Below are positions 8,579 through 16,585 of a DNA stretch of 64,000 nucleotides, piece by piece. The translations under genes were made by a program, and so were the position numbers. The stretch is from Zhouia spongiae (GTDB lineage: Bacteria; Bacteroidota; Bacteroidia; Flavobacteriales; Flavobacteriaceae), in NCBI RefSeq assembly GCF_022760175.1, contig NZ_CP094326.1:682001-746000 (forward strand), in the 5' to 3' direction. The notes under the pieces are model-generated. The model was not told where the DNA came from, did not search any database, and worked only from the letters and a program-made list of their open reading frames with translations. How positions within the stretch are numbered: position 1 is the stretch's first letter; the number at the start of each line of letters is the position of its first letter.

Positions 8579-9353
8579 AATAATTAAATATAGTTTTTTC
8601 GACCTGATCCGAAGCAGCTGGAGCTATGTGTACTTGCTATTTTACCTGGCTCTTGGTTTTGTACTGCTCTTTCTAAACAACGATATTTCGAAATCGGTGA
8701 TCACACTAATGAATATCATTATCGTACTGACCCCGCTAATTGCAACGGTATTCGGAATAATGTATTATTATGACTCCAGGGAGTTCGTCGAACTTTTATT
8801 GGCGCAACCCATAAAACGAAGTAACATTTTCTTAGGACAATACCTGGGGGTTTCCATCTCGCTGAGCATGAGTTTACTTTTAGGGCTAGGCATTCCCTTT
8901 GCTTTTTACGGTGTTCTTCATTCTTCCGCCATATGGAACTTCAGCATGCTCATTATAACCGGTGTATTTTTAAACTTTATTTTTGTTGCCCTGGCGTTTA
9001 ATATCGCACTATACAACAACAATAAAATAAAAGGGTTTAGTTACGTAATATTATTATGGCTCTTTATGGCCGTCATTTACGACGGAGTCTTCCTCATCAC
9101 ACTATTTGTCTTTAAAGATTATCCTTTGGACAAGCTTTCATTAGCTGCCACCATGTTTAACCCTATCGACCTCTCCAGGATTTTAATCCTGCTTAAGCTG
9201 GACATCTCGGCACTAATGGGATATACCGGGGCCATTTTTAGAGATTTTTTCGGAACCATGAGAGGCGTTTTGATATCATTATTAACCCTCACTCTCTGGA
9301 TTATCATCCCGACATGGAATATCTATCGGAAATCAGCTAAAAAAGATTTCTAA
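8571..9353 (+). CDS. nosY: ABC transporter permease NosY
   Basis: Membrane permease of the NosDFY complex. The 260-residue protein has about six hydrophobic segments (near residues 18-35, 42-63, 98-118, 124-148, 156-184 and 232-252) and a typical ABC-2 start, KIIKYSFFDLIRSSWSYVYL. It is the last gene of the nos operon and is followed by two terminator-like hairpins. No nosR or nosX gene is present, as is usual in clade II clusters. Confidence 0.92.
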   Translation: MLKIIKYSFFDLIRSSWSYVYLLFYLALGFVLLFLNNDISKSVITLMNIIIVLTPLIATVFGIMYYYDSREFVELLLAQPIKRSNIFLGQYLGVSISLSMSLLLGLGIPFAFYGVLHSSAIWNFSMLIITGVFLNFIFVALAFNIALYNNNKIKGFSYVILLWLFMAVIYDGVFLITLFVFKDYPLDKLSLAATMFNPIDLSRILILLKLDISALMGYTGAIFRDFFGTMRGVLISLLTLTLWIIIPTWNIYRKSAKKDF

Positions 9354-9399
9354 ACCATAGAGTCTGTTATGAATTAATATTATAAACACATTTAAAACA

Positions 9400-9425
9400 C
9401 CACTACATGCATTTAGTTGCAGTGG
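9400..9425 (+). terminator. First hairpin after nosY
   Basis: CCACTACA...TGCAGTGG forms an 8-bp stem with one mismatch and is followed by the T-rich run TTCATCTTTTTCATTTTTTG. This is a plausible terminator of the nos operon. Confidence 0.55.
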
Positions 9426-9462
9426 TTCATCTTTTTCATTTTTTGTTTTTAGTTTTGAGGTT

Positions 9463-9504
9463 ACTTCCCTTGTTTGCTCATCCCAAGCAAGGGAAGTTCT
9501 TTTA
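9463..9504 (+). terminator. Second, stronger terminator after nosY
   Basis: ACTTCCCTTG (9463-9472) pairs perfectly with CAAGGGAAGT (9488-9497) and is followed by TCTTTTATAT. It is a second hairpin in tandem with the one at 9400. The rest of 9354-9583 shows no gene. Confidence 0.8.
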
Positions 9505-9583
9505 TATACAGCTTCTCGTCTTCCATTACTTTTTGATTACATATTTTAGTATATTGTAGGATCATCTCTAACCTTCTGACATC

Positions 9584-10111
9584 GTGAAAAGAATTAATTT
9601 ATTACACATCATTATTGTCTTTACAATTTCAATGGCAACAGCAAAGGCACAAGTCGGCTACAACACGAGCAGCAATGATTTTTGGAGGAATGTTCAATTC
9701 GGAGGCGGGATTGGCTTAGGTTTTGGAGATGGCTGGTTTAGCGGAACACTTTCTCCAAGTGCCATCTACCCTGTAAACGACCAGTTTGCCACCGGCGTCG
9801 GGTTAAATTTCAGTTATGCCGATCAAAAAGACGTCTATACGGCCACTATCGTAGGAGGAAGTATCATCGGATTATTCAATCCTATAAATGAGATGCAGAT
9901 CTCCGGTGAATTTGAAGAACTTCACGTAAGCAGGAAATTTGAATTTGACGGAAGCAATTTAAAAGATAACTACTGGGTTCCGGCTTTATTCTTCGGACTC
10001 GGCTACAGCACGAGGAATGTAACTGTGGGGTTAAAATATGATGTTTTACACGATAACGACAAAAGCTTCTATGCAGATGCCCTGATCCCCTTCATCAGGG
10101 TCTATTTTTAA
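9584..10111 (+). CDS. Outer-membrane beta-barrel-like protein, flavobacterial
   Basis: A 175-residue exported protein of unknown function. The start is GTG at 9584, chosen because it begins the signal peptide MKRINLLHIIIVFTISMATAKAQ. The mature part is rich in Gly and aromatic residues in alternating strand-like patterns (GGGIGLGFGDGWFSGTLSP, FFGLGYSTRNVTVGLKYDV). It ends in the terminal Phe (IRVYF) typical of small outer-membrane barrels. Proteins of this type are sometimes labelled alpha-ketoglutarate decarboxylase in databases; nothing here supports an enzyme. Its last 4 bp overlap the convergent gene. Confidence 0.75.
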   Translation: MKRINLLHIIIVFTISMATAKAQVGYNTSSNDFWRNVQFGGGIGLGFGDGWFSGTLSPSAIYPVNDQFATGVGLNFSYADQKDVYTATIVGGSIIGLFNPINEMQISGEFEELHVSRKFEFDGSNLKDNYWVPALFFGLGYSTRNVTVGLKYDVLHDNDKSFYADALIPFIRVYF

Positions 10112-10467
10112 GGCTTGCAGTAACTGTTTTTATACCACACTTTCTGCCATTCCCGTTTTAGAACCAGAAAAGTAACCTGTTCTGAAAGCAACACTATATC
10201 CGGGCCTTCTAACTCTTTTATTTGTTGTTCCGGCACATCTACGATATAAAGCAGATTTAAATAATCGGCAAACCTCTCATTGATGAGCTTAAAGAGAAGC
10301 TCATGCAATTCTTGTTTTAAATGTATTGGCCTGATATCATTATCGAAAACAACCTCAACATTGGCTAAGGAAAGATCTTTGTTTAGCTGAACGACCAGTT
10401 TATCGTACAGCTTCTCCCGGTGCGCCAGTTTTAAAAGAGAGCCAGTATCTTTAACCTCAATTGCCAT
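10108..10467 (-). CDS. Conserved hypothetical protein
   Basis: 119 residues, charged, with no signal peptide or membrane segment, and rich in Leu and Glu (LLKLAHREKLYDKLVVQLNK). I do not recognise a domain. It starts 3 bp after the amidohydrolase stop in the same direction, so it is probably the last gene of a galE-amidohydrolase run. Its 3' end overlaps the convergent barrel gene by 4 bp. The intact frame and tight packing support a real gene. Confidence 0.7.
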   Translation of the reverse strand: MAIEVKDTGSLLKLAHREKLYDKLVVQLNKDLSLANVEVVFDNDIRPIHLKQELHELLFKLINERFADYLNLLYIVDVPEQQIKELEGPDIVLLSEQVTFLVLKREWQKVWYKNSYCKP

Positions 10468-10470
10468 GCC

Positions 10471-11748
10471 TCAGTTTTTATATACTTTCCCTCCCTTCAT
10501 AACAAAAACGACCTTTTCGAGGGTTTTAATATACTTTGTAGGATCTTGGTCGACAGCAATAATATCGGCGTAGAAACCTGGTTCGAGTTGCCCGATTCTT
10601 TTCTCCTCTCCCAACAGCCTGGCAGCAACCACCGTAGCCGCCTGTATAGATTCCATTTCAGGCATTCCTGCTTCTACCATATACCCAAACTCCTTTCCAT
10701 TCTCACCGTGGGGGAAAACCCCCGCATCTGTACCGAAAACAATTGGCACTCCTTTTTTATACGCTTTGGCAAAAGTTCCTTGTATCTGAGGGCCTACTTC
10801 TCTTGCCTTTGGCGCCACAATGTCGGGATAAAACCCTGCGACTTCGGCTTTTTCAGCAACAAATTTTCCGGCCGTTATGGTTGGCACCAAATAAGCATCG
10901 TATGCTTTCATCAGCGCCATGGTTTCATCACTCATAAATGTACCGTGCTCTATTGTCTTTACCCCGCCTTTAACCGCCCGCTGCATCCCTTCATCTCCAT
11001 GTGCATGTGCTGCGACCAACATTCCGTAATCTTTTGCCGTTTCGGTGATCGCCTTTACTTCATCTATAAAAAACTGCGGATTCTTGCCGCTTTTAGCGAC
11101 GCTTAACACGCCCCCTGTAGCCGTAATTTTAATTACATCAGCTCCGTTTTTGTATCGTTGACGCACAGCTTTCCGGGCTTCTTCAGGAGAATTGATGACC
11201 CCTTCCCTTGGCCCCGGATCACCCATCAGGCTATTTTTACTGCCGTTTGTCGGGTCTGCATGCCCTCCTGTAGTTGCAATGGATTTCCCTGCCGTAAAAA
11301 TACGAGGCCCATCCACATACCCGTTATTGACAGCATTGCGCAAAGCTATATTCACTCCTGTCCCACCCAGATCACGAACAGTCGTAAACCCGGCCATTAA
11401 AGTTCTTTTGGCATACACTGTACTTTCAAAGGCAATATCGGCTTCATTAAAGGTATAACGGGCCATATAGCGCTTAGGATTCGTCTCGCTTTCTAAATGC
11501 ACATGCATATCGATTAAACCCGGAAGCACTGTTTTATCTTTAAGATCTATAAGCTTGTCATTTGTCTCGGGATCTACATAGCCATCCCTCACCTCTTTAA
11601 TTTTATCTCCTGATATAATAATAGTTTTTTCAGAAAGCACTTTTCCTTTTTCGGCATCGATCAATTTACCGCAGTGCAGCAATATATCCTGAGCAAAAGC
11701 AGAAGGGGAAACTATCGTTAAAACAAGGATCAATATCTTTTTCATCAT
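10471..11748 (-). CDS. Secreted metal-dependent amidohydrolase
   Basis: Member of the amidohydrolase superfamily, close to the imidazolonepropionase/Xaa-Pro-dipeptidase-like secreted enzymes. The 425 residues begin with a signal peptide (MMKKILILVLTIVSPSAFAQ). Metal-site motifs are in order: DMHVHLE, the Lys in GADVIKITATGG, AAHAHGDEG, TIEHGTFM and the Asp of FGTDAGVFPHG. All ligands for a binuclear site appear present. The substrate is not evident; hydrolysis of a cyclic amide or proline-containing dipeptide is an inference from the family. It lies 26 bp downstream of galE. Confidence 0.88.
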   Translation of the reverse strand: MMKKILILVLTIVSPSAFAQDILLHCGKLIDAEKGKVLSEKTIIISGDKIKEVRDGYVDPETNDKLIDLKDKTVLPGLIDMHVHLESETNPKRYMARYTFNEADIAFESTVYAKRTLMAGFTTVRDLGGTGVNIALRNAVNNGYVDGPRIFTAGKSIATTGGHADPTNGSKNSLMGDPGPREGVINSPEEARKAVRQRYKNGADVIKITATGGVLSVAKSGKNPQFFIDEVKAITETAKDYGMLVAAHAHGDEGMQRAVKGGVKTIEHGTFMSDETMALMKAYDAYLVPTITAGKFVAEKAEVAGFYPDIVAPKAREVGPQIQGTFAKAYKKGVPIVFGTDAGVFPHGENGKEFGYMVEAGMPEMESIQAATVVAARLLGEEKRIGQLEPGFYADIIAVDQDPTKYIKTLEKVVFVMKGGKVYKN

Positions 11749-11774
11749 AAAAGGTTTGGTTTATGATAAAGGTA

Positions 11775-12794
11775 TTATTTTTTTCGGATTTTTTGTTCCC
11801 ATTTCCAGGCTGAGGCCATAGCTTCGTCGAGTGTTGAAACAGCTTTCCACCCCAATTTATTATTCGCTTTACCTGTATTGGCATATGCTTCTATTACATC
11901 GCCTGCCCTCCGGGGAGCTATTTTATAATTCAGCTTCTGCCCTGAAACCTTTTCAAAACTATTGATTACTTCCATCACGGAACTTCCGGTTCCTGTTCCT
12001 ACATTAAAGATTTCGTAATTTGATTCGTTTTTGTTTTGAAGGAGTCTTTGCAAAGCGACCACATGTGCTTTGGCCAGATCTACCACGTGAATGTAATCGC
12101 GGACACACGTCCCGTCCGGTGTAGGATAATCATCGCCAAACACAGAAAGCTGTTCTCGCATCCCCACACCGGTCTGCGTAATAAACGGCACCAGGTTTTG
12201 CGGAACCCCGATTGGCAATTCCCCGATTTCTGCCGACGGATGTGCCCCTACCGGATTGAAATAACGCAATGATATCGCTTTTAGGTCATCGCAAACCTTA
12301 CATACATCCCTGATAATCTCTTCTCCTACCTGTTTGGTATTTCCATATGGTGATGCCGCCGGTTTCACAGGAGCATCTTCAGTAATAGGCAACTCATCTG
12401 CCTGGCCATACACCGTACACGATGAACTGAAAATAAAGTTAGCATTCTTCTTTTTCGCCAGTTCCTGTAGGATATACACAAGGGTATTAATGTTATTTTC
12501 ATAATAGAGAAGCGGATTTTCAACACTTTCTCCAACGGCCTTGGAAGCTGCAAAGTGTATCACTCCATCTATATCCTGATGTTCTTGAAAAAATTCCTGA
12601 ACCTTTAATTTATCGCGAAGATCAAGTTTTTCAAATTCCGGGGTCTTTTGGGTGATATTCGTTATTCCGTCAAGCACTTCGATTGAGGCATTCGACAAAT
12701 TATCTATAACCACCACGTCAAAACCGGCATTTTGTAATTCCACAACGGTATGCGAACCTATGAATCCGAGTCCGCCTGTAACTAATATTTTCAC
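11775..12794 (-). CDS. galE: UDP-glucose 4-epimerase
   Basis: Interconverts UDP-glucose and UDP-galactose with bound NAD, supplying sugars for envelope polysaccharide. The 339 residues show the Rossmann motif GGLGFIGSH (about 7-15), the FAASKAVGES loop, the catalytic YGNTK (YxxxK) and FNPVGAHPSAEIGE, all classical for GalE. The start MKILVTGG is standard. A long intergenic region lies upstream. It is probably co-transcribed with the amidohydrolase. Confidence 0.95.
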   Translation of the reverse strand: MKILVTGGLGFIGSHTVVELQNAGFDVVVIDNLSNASIEVLDGITNITQKTPEFEKLDLRDKLKVQEFFQEHQDIDGVIHFAASKAVGESVENPLLYYENNINTLVYILQELAKKKNANFIFSSSCTVYGQADELPITEDAPVKPAASPYGNTKQVGEEIIRDVCKVCDDLKAISLRYFNPVGAHPSAEIGELPIGVPQNLVPFITQTGVGMREQLSVFGDDYPTPDGTCVRDYIHVVDLAKAHVVALQRLLQNKNESNYEIFNVGTGTGSSVMEVINSFEKVSGQKLNYKIAPRRAGDVIEAYANTGKANNKLGWKAVSTLDEAMASAWKWEQKIRKK

Positions 12795-12955
12795 TTCTAC
12801 TATCTTTTAAAAGCTGTTTACTCTTCAAAAGTAAGGAAAATTAAGAGCTGAAGAACAAACATCCTACCTGTTTACGGAAATAAAATAAATACCGGAACAC
12901 CAGAAAGTGTAATTATTGAACCGATCTCAAAAATCGTGTATGAATCAGAGCTTTT

Positions 12956-13120
12956 ATGAAACAAACACTGGAATTATCACCAGCCTCATTAAAGCTTATA
13001 CTCCCTGAAGTATTAACAGCTCATTTCAGCCTAGTTTTTTATCAAATCTACCAGGATACGTTCCATTTATGTTTTGAAGAAAAGAACCCCAAAAGAAGAA
13101 AAATATCATATGTTCATTAA
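12956..13120 (+). pseudogene. Remnant of ISAon1-type transposase N-terminal region
   Basis: A 54-codon frame starts ATG at 12956 and ends TAA at 13120. It contains LILPEVLTAHFSLV followed by FHLCFEEKNPKRRK, matching from memory the N-terminal region of ISAon1-family transposases (Leu-Leu-Pro-Glu near the start, then HLYFEEKN). The usual continuation is missing, there is no transposase core, and no terminal inverted repeats were found. I read it as a decayed insertion sequence; a short unrelated gene is possible. Confidence 0.45.
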
Positions 13121-13543
13121 ATAAACTGTATAGTTTTTTAGGATGGATCAGGCTCTACCCTGTATTATAGTATGGCTATATACGGGGAATGCATGGGAAA
13201 TATACGGAGTAGAGGGGAATATCTATAAAGAGTGAACGGACTTTCTACGGACTTTTTGATGTTTACCGGGGCGAATTTGACTTAATTACATATTAACAAT
13301 GCCGTTGTTTTTATGAAGATCAACAATATACAAAACAACTTATAAAATCCCTAAAAATGATATTATTTAAATTAGCGTTCGGTTTTAACATGGCTATAGA
13401 CGGAAACTCACTAATATAAAACCTTCAAGGCTTCATTCAAGGTTTGCGAAATATTGATTTTTTCCTGCACAGATTAACCACAATATTTGCATAAACACAA
13501 TAATTGGTCACGATCCTTACTATTTATGAACAACCAAAAAAAG
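13121..13543. other. Intergenic region with phased TACGG repeats
   Basis: No gene is seen. TATACGG occurs at 13179-13185 and 13201-13207, 22 bp apart, inside two imperfect 22-bp units, with another TACGG at 13246-13250. Around 13483-13518 is a stretch also found near 38775-38812 (TTTGCATAAACACAA then AATTGG and GATCC). The TACGG spacing resembles a regulator-binding array, but no promoter is evident. Confidence 0.4.
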
Positions 13544-13567
13544 CCCCGGCTGTAAGAACAGCCGGGG
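13544..13567 (-). terminator. Terminator of the aminotransferase gene
   Basis: CCCCGGCTG-TAAGAA-CAGCCGGGG is a perfect 9-bp GC stem. On the minus strand it is followed by CTTTTTTTGG, giving a canonical intrinsic terminator 14 bp after the stop of the minus-strand aminotransferase. Confidence 0.92.
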
Positions 13568-13580
13568 TAAATTACCTATA

Positions 13581-14714
13581 TTAATCATTCACAAAGGCTA
13601 TGACCTTCGAAGTTATAAAGTCAATTTGTTCATCATCGAGCTCGGTATGCATCGGAAGCGAAATCACTTCTTTCACTAGTTGATTCGTTACTTCAAAGTC
13701 GGCTTCATTATAACGACTGTCCGTATAAGCCTTCTGTAAGTGCAAGGGAATCGGGTAATAAACACCACACGGAATCCCGTTCTCATTCAGGAATTTTACC
13801 AATTCATCACGCTTACCATTTGTAATTCTCAATGTATACTGATGAAATACATGCTCTTCTTTGTTATCCGAAAAATCGGGGGTAATGATATGCTCCTGCC
13901 CTTTAAATGCCGCTGAATACTTTTGGGCTGCACGATAACGAGCTTCATTATACTGATCTAATCTTGGCAGTTTAGCTGCCAATACAGCTGCCTGCATACT
14001 ATCCAGTCTGGAATTAACCCCTACCACATCATGATGGTAGCGTTCATACATCCCATGATTCACGATTCCTCTTAGCGTATGAGCCAGTTCGTCATCATTA
14101 GTAAAGATCGCACCGCCGTCGCCATAACATCCCAGATTCTTGGAAGGGAAAAAAGAAGTTGCAGCAACGTGGCCTATTGCACCGGCCTTTTTCTTGCTAC
14201 CATCCTTATACAAGTAACTCGCCCCGATTGCCTGGGCATTATCTTCAATCACATAAAGATTGTGTTCTGCTGCGATTTCCATGATAGCCTCCATATTTGC
14301 ACACCGTCCAAACAAATGTACCGGAACTATCGCTTTCGTTTTTGGGGTAATAGCTTTTTTAATAGCCTCTACAGAAATATTAAAATCATCCGCATTCACA
14401 TCTACCAAAACCGGGGTTAGCTGCAAAAGTGCAATTACTTCTACAGTTGCAGCAAAAGTGAAATCGGCTGTGATCACCTCATCGCCGGGCTTTAATCCCA
14501 AACCCATCATCGCTATCTGCAATGCATCGGTACCATTTGCACATGGTATTACGTGTTTTATCCCCAGATATGATTCTAAATCTTTTTGAAACTGATGAAC
14601 ATAAGGTCCGTTTATAAACGCGCTTGTTTCCAAAACCTCATCGATAGCCCCTTTTACCGTATCCTTAATCGCTTCGTATTGACCTTTAAGATCAACCATT
14701 TGAATTTTCTTCAT
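13581..14714 (-). CDS. DegT/DnrJ/EryC1/StrS-family sugar aminotransferase
   Basis: PLP-dependent transaminase acting on nucleotide keto-sugars to make amino sugars for surface polysaccharide. The 377 residues begin MKKIQMVDLKGQY. Visible motifs are CANGTDALQIAM (phosphate binding), IEDNAQAIGA (Asp and Gln contacting PLP), the Schiff-base lysine in SFFPSKNLGCYGDGG (about residue 188) and the N/R pair in VGVNSRLDSMQAAVL. The exact sugar cannot be read from sequence. It stands alone between its terminator and the divergent waaA. Confidence 0.92.
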   Translation of the reverse strand: MKKIQMVDLKGQYEAIKDTVKGAIDEVLETSAFINGPYVHQFQKDLESYLGIKHVIPCANGTDALQIAMMGLGLKPGDEVITADFTFAATVEVIALLQLTPVLVDVNADDFNISVEAIKKAITPKTKAIVPVHLFGRCANMEAIMEIAAEHNLYVIEDNAQAIGASYLYKDGSKKKAGAIGHVAATSFFPSKNLGCYGDGGAIFTNDDELAHTLRGIVNHGMYERYHHDVVGVNSRLDSMQAAVLAAKLPRLDQYNEARYRAAQKYSAAFKGQEHIITPDFSDNKEEHVFHQYTLRITNGKRDELVKFLNENGIPCGVYYPIPLHLQKAYTDSRYNEADFEVTNQLVKEVISLPMHTELDDEQIDFITSKVIAFVND

Positions 14715-14813
14715 TCACTTATATAGTTATATGAAACAATATTACAAAATTAAGCAACTGCAACCAATGAAATTAACTAAAGAGGCGTATTTTAGCAGCA
14801 AACTGTAAACAAG

Positions 14814-16052
14814 GTGTTTTTTATCTATAATGTATTGGTTGTCGTATCGGGGTTATTGTTGAAAATAATAGCATTGTTCAACAATAAAATCAGGCTTTTT
14901 GTAAACGGAAGAAAGAATGTTTTTGAAACTTTAAAAAAGGAAATTGCCCCCTCAGATAAAATCATCTGGTTTCACACGGCCTCCCTGGGAGAATTTGAAC
15001 AGGGACTTCCTGTTATTGAGGAGGTTAAAAAGAATTACCCCGGTTACAAAATACTGGTAACATTCTTCTCTCCCTCGGGATATGAAGTAAAGAAAAAAAG
15101 TAAGGCAGCCGACATTATCAGCTACCTTCCGCTGGACACAAAAAGTAATGTAAAAAGGTTTCTGGATCTGTCTCAGCCTGAACTGGCAATCTTCGTTAAA
15201 TACGAGTTTTGGCCAAATTACCTTCAGGCACTGCTAGACAGAAGGGTTAAAACCCTGCTCATCTCGGCGATCTTCAGGAAAGACCAGGCCTTTTTTAAAT
15301 GGTACGGAACCTTTATGCGTAAATCGCTGGTTACTTTCGATCATTTTTTTGTACAGGATGAAAATTCGAAACAACTTCTTAAAAAGATCGGCTTCAATAA
15401 TACTACCGTAAGTGGCGATACAAGGTTTGACAGAGTTGACGAAATTCTTGAACGGGACAACACCCTGGACTTCATTGCTGAATTCATCAATGGCCGATTG
15501 TGTTTTGTAGCAGGCAGCACCTGGCCGGAAGACGAAGAATTAATCATCAAATTCATCAATGAGAGCGCACCGGGAACCAAATTCATTATCGCCCCTCACA
15601 ATATCAAACCTAAAGAGATCGGCAAATTACAAAACAGCATAACCAAAAGCGCTGTACTATACACAAAGAAACAAAACCTCGATCTGAAAGACTACGATGT
15701 ATTGATTGTCGATACCATTGGAATCCTTACCAAAATATATAGTTACGCCAACATAGCATATGTTGGTGGCGGAATGGGAGATACGGGGCTTCACAATACC
15801 CTAGAACCTGCTGTTTTTGGAATTCCGGTCATCATCGGTGAAAATTACGGTAAATTCAAAGAAGCTGCCGATCTTGTAGAACAAGGCGGGGTTTTTTCTA
15901 TAAAAAACTATTCAGAATTCAATACTATCCTGAAAAACCTACTAAAAAGTACTACAAAAAGAGTTCAGAAAGGCAGGCTGAACATGGAGTTTATTCAAAA
16001 AAATAAGGGAGCTAAAGAGCTGATAGGCAACTACATTAAGAAGGAACTGTAA
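14814..16052 (+). CDS. waaA: 3-deoxy-D-manno-octulosonic acid transferase
   Basis: Adds Kdo to lipid A precursor at the inner membrane. The GTG at 14814 is taken as start because it begins the N-terminal membrane anchor (MFFIYNVLVVVSGLLLKIIA). Further motifs are ASLGEFEQGLPVIE (catalytic Glu), FVKYEFWPNYL, GDTRFDRV, VAGSTWPEDEE, APHNIKPKEI and the donor-site GGGMGDTGLHNTLEPAVFG. The 412-residue length fits the family. It is divergent from the aminotransferase across a 99-bp gap. Confidence 0.94.
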   Translation: MFFIYNVLVVVSGLLLKIIALFNNKIRLFVNGRKNVFETLKKEIAPSDKIIWFHTASLGEFEQGLPVIEEVKKNYPGYKILVTFFSPSGYEVKKKSKAADIISYLPLDTKSNVKRFLDLSQPELAIFVKYEFWPNYLQALLDRRVKTLLISAIFRKDQAFFKWYGTFMRKSLVTFDHFFVQDENSKQLLKKIGFNNTTVSGDTRFDRVDEILERDNTLDFIAEFINGRLCFVAGSTWPEDEELIIKFINESAPGTKFIIAPHNIKPKEIGKLQNSITKSAVLYTKKQNLDLKDYDVLIVDTIGILTKIYSYANIAYVGGGMGDTGLHNTLEPAVFGIPVIIGENYGKFKEAADLVEQGGVFSIKNYSEFNTILKNLLKSTTKRVQKGRLNMEFIQKNKGAKELIGNYIKKEL

Positions 16053-16091
16053 AAAATTCACCCCCTACTAAAAATATGTTAAAAAACATTT

Positions 16092-16114
16092 TGCAACTAT
16101 TAAAAAAAGTTGCA
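16092..16114. promoter_or_regulatory. Inverted repeat upstream of small lipoprotein
   Basis: TGCAACT (16092-16098) and AGTTGCA (16108-16114) are perfect inverted arms separated by 9 nt, about 45 nt before the lipoprotein ATG. This is a possible operator. No regulator can be assigned. Confidence 0.3.
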
Positions 16115-16158
16115 CTTTCGCACTTTAGTTAATAAACTGATAAAACTCAAAACAAATC

Positions 16159-16443
16159 ATGAAAAAAACAATTTTAAACATCGCTCTTGTCTTAGCATTG
16201 GGTACATCGCTTGTTGCCTGTAAAGACACCAAGAAGGCTGAAGATGCTGCTCAGGATGCTGTAGAAGCAGTTGAAGAGACAACTCAGGACGCTGCTGAAG
16301 CTATCAAAGAAACTACCGAAGATACTAAAGAAGCCATCGAGGAAGCTGTTGATACTCTTGAGAAAGCTGCTGAAGACGCAAAAGAAGCTACAGAAAACGC
16401 TGTTAAAGACGTTAAAGAGGCTGTAGAAAACGCCGGAGAATAA
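16159..16443 (+). CDS. Small Ala/Glu/Lys-rich helical lipoprotein
   Basis: A 94-residue predicted lipoprotein with signal MKKTILNIALVLALGTSLVAC (lipobox LVAC, Cys21). The mature part is a continuous run of AxxAxE/AxKE units (EAIKETTEDTKEAIEEAVD and similar), almost without Pro or Gly. It predicts a long amphipathic helix or coiled coil, similar in style to LEA or apolipoprotein-like proteins. The function is unknown; a spacer or stress role in the envelope is only a guess. It is monocistronic, with a strong terminator 25 bp downstream. Confidence 0.85.
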   Translation: MKKTILNIALVLALGTSLVACKDTKKAEDAAQDAVEAVEETTQDAAEAIKETTEDTKEAIEEAVDTLEKAAEDAKEATENAVKDVKEAVENAGE

Positions 16444-16465
16444 TTAATTTCCGGACAATACCATA

Positions 16466-16497
16466 AAAAGTCTTTCTGATCAGAAAGACTTTTTTTA
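16466..16497 (+). terminator. Terminator of the small lipoprotein gene
   Basis: AAAAGTCTTTCTG-AT-CAGAAAGACTTTTTT is a near-perfect palindrome ending in a T-run, usable in both directions. Confidence 0.92.
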
Positions 16498-16585
16498 TTT
16501 CATAAGTTTTTGGTATTATAATTGTTTAACAAACTTTAAGACAGTATGTAATTGAATTTATTATTTTTACAACAGATTTTAAAGT

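Noticed and set aside
9584-10111. Alpha-ketoglutarate decarboxylase annotation
   Set aside because: The protein is a small exported strand-rich protein with no decarboxylase or ThDP motif; the name seems to be a propagated database error.
10546-11106. Plus-strand open frame opposite the amidohydrolase
   Set aside because: A shadow of a well-supported minus-strand enzyme with all active-site motifs intact.
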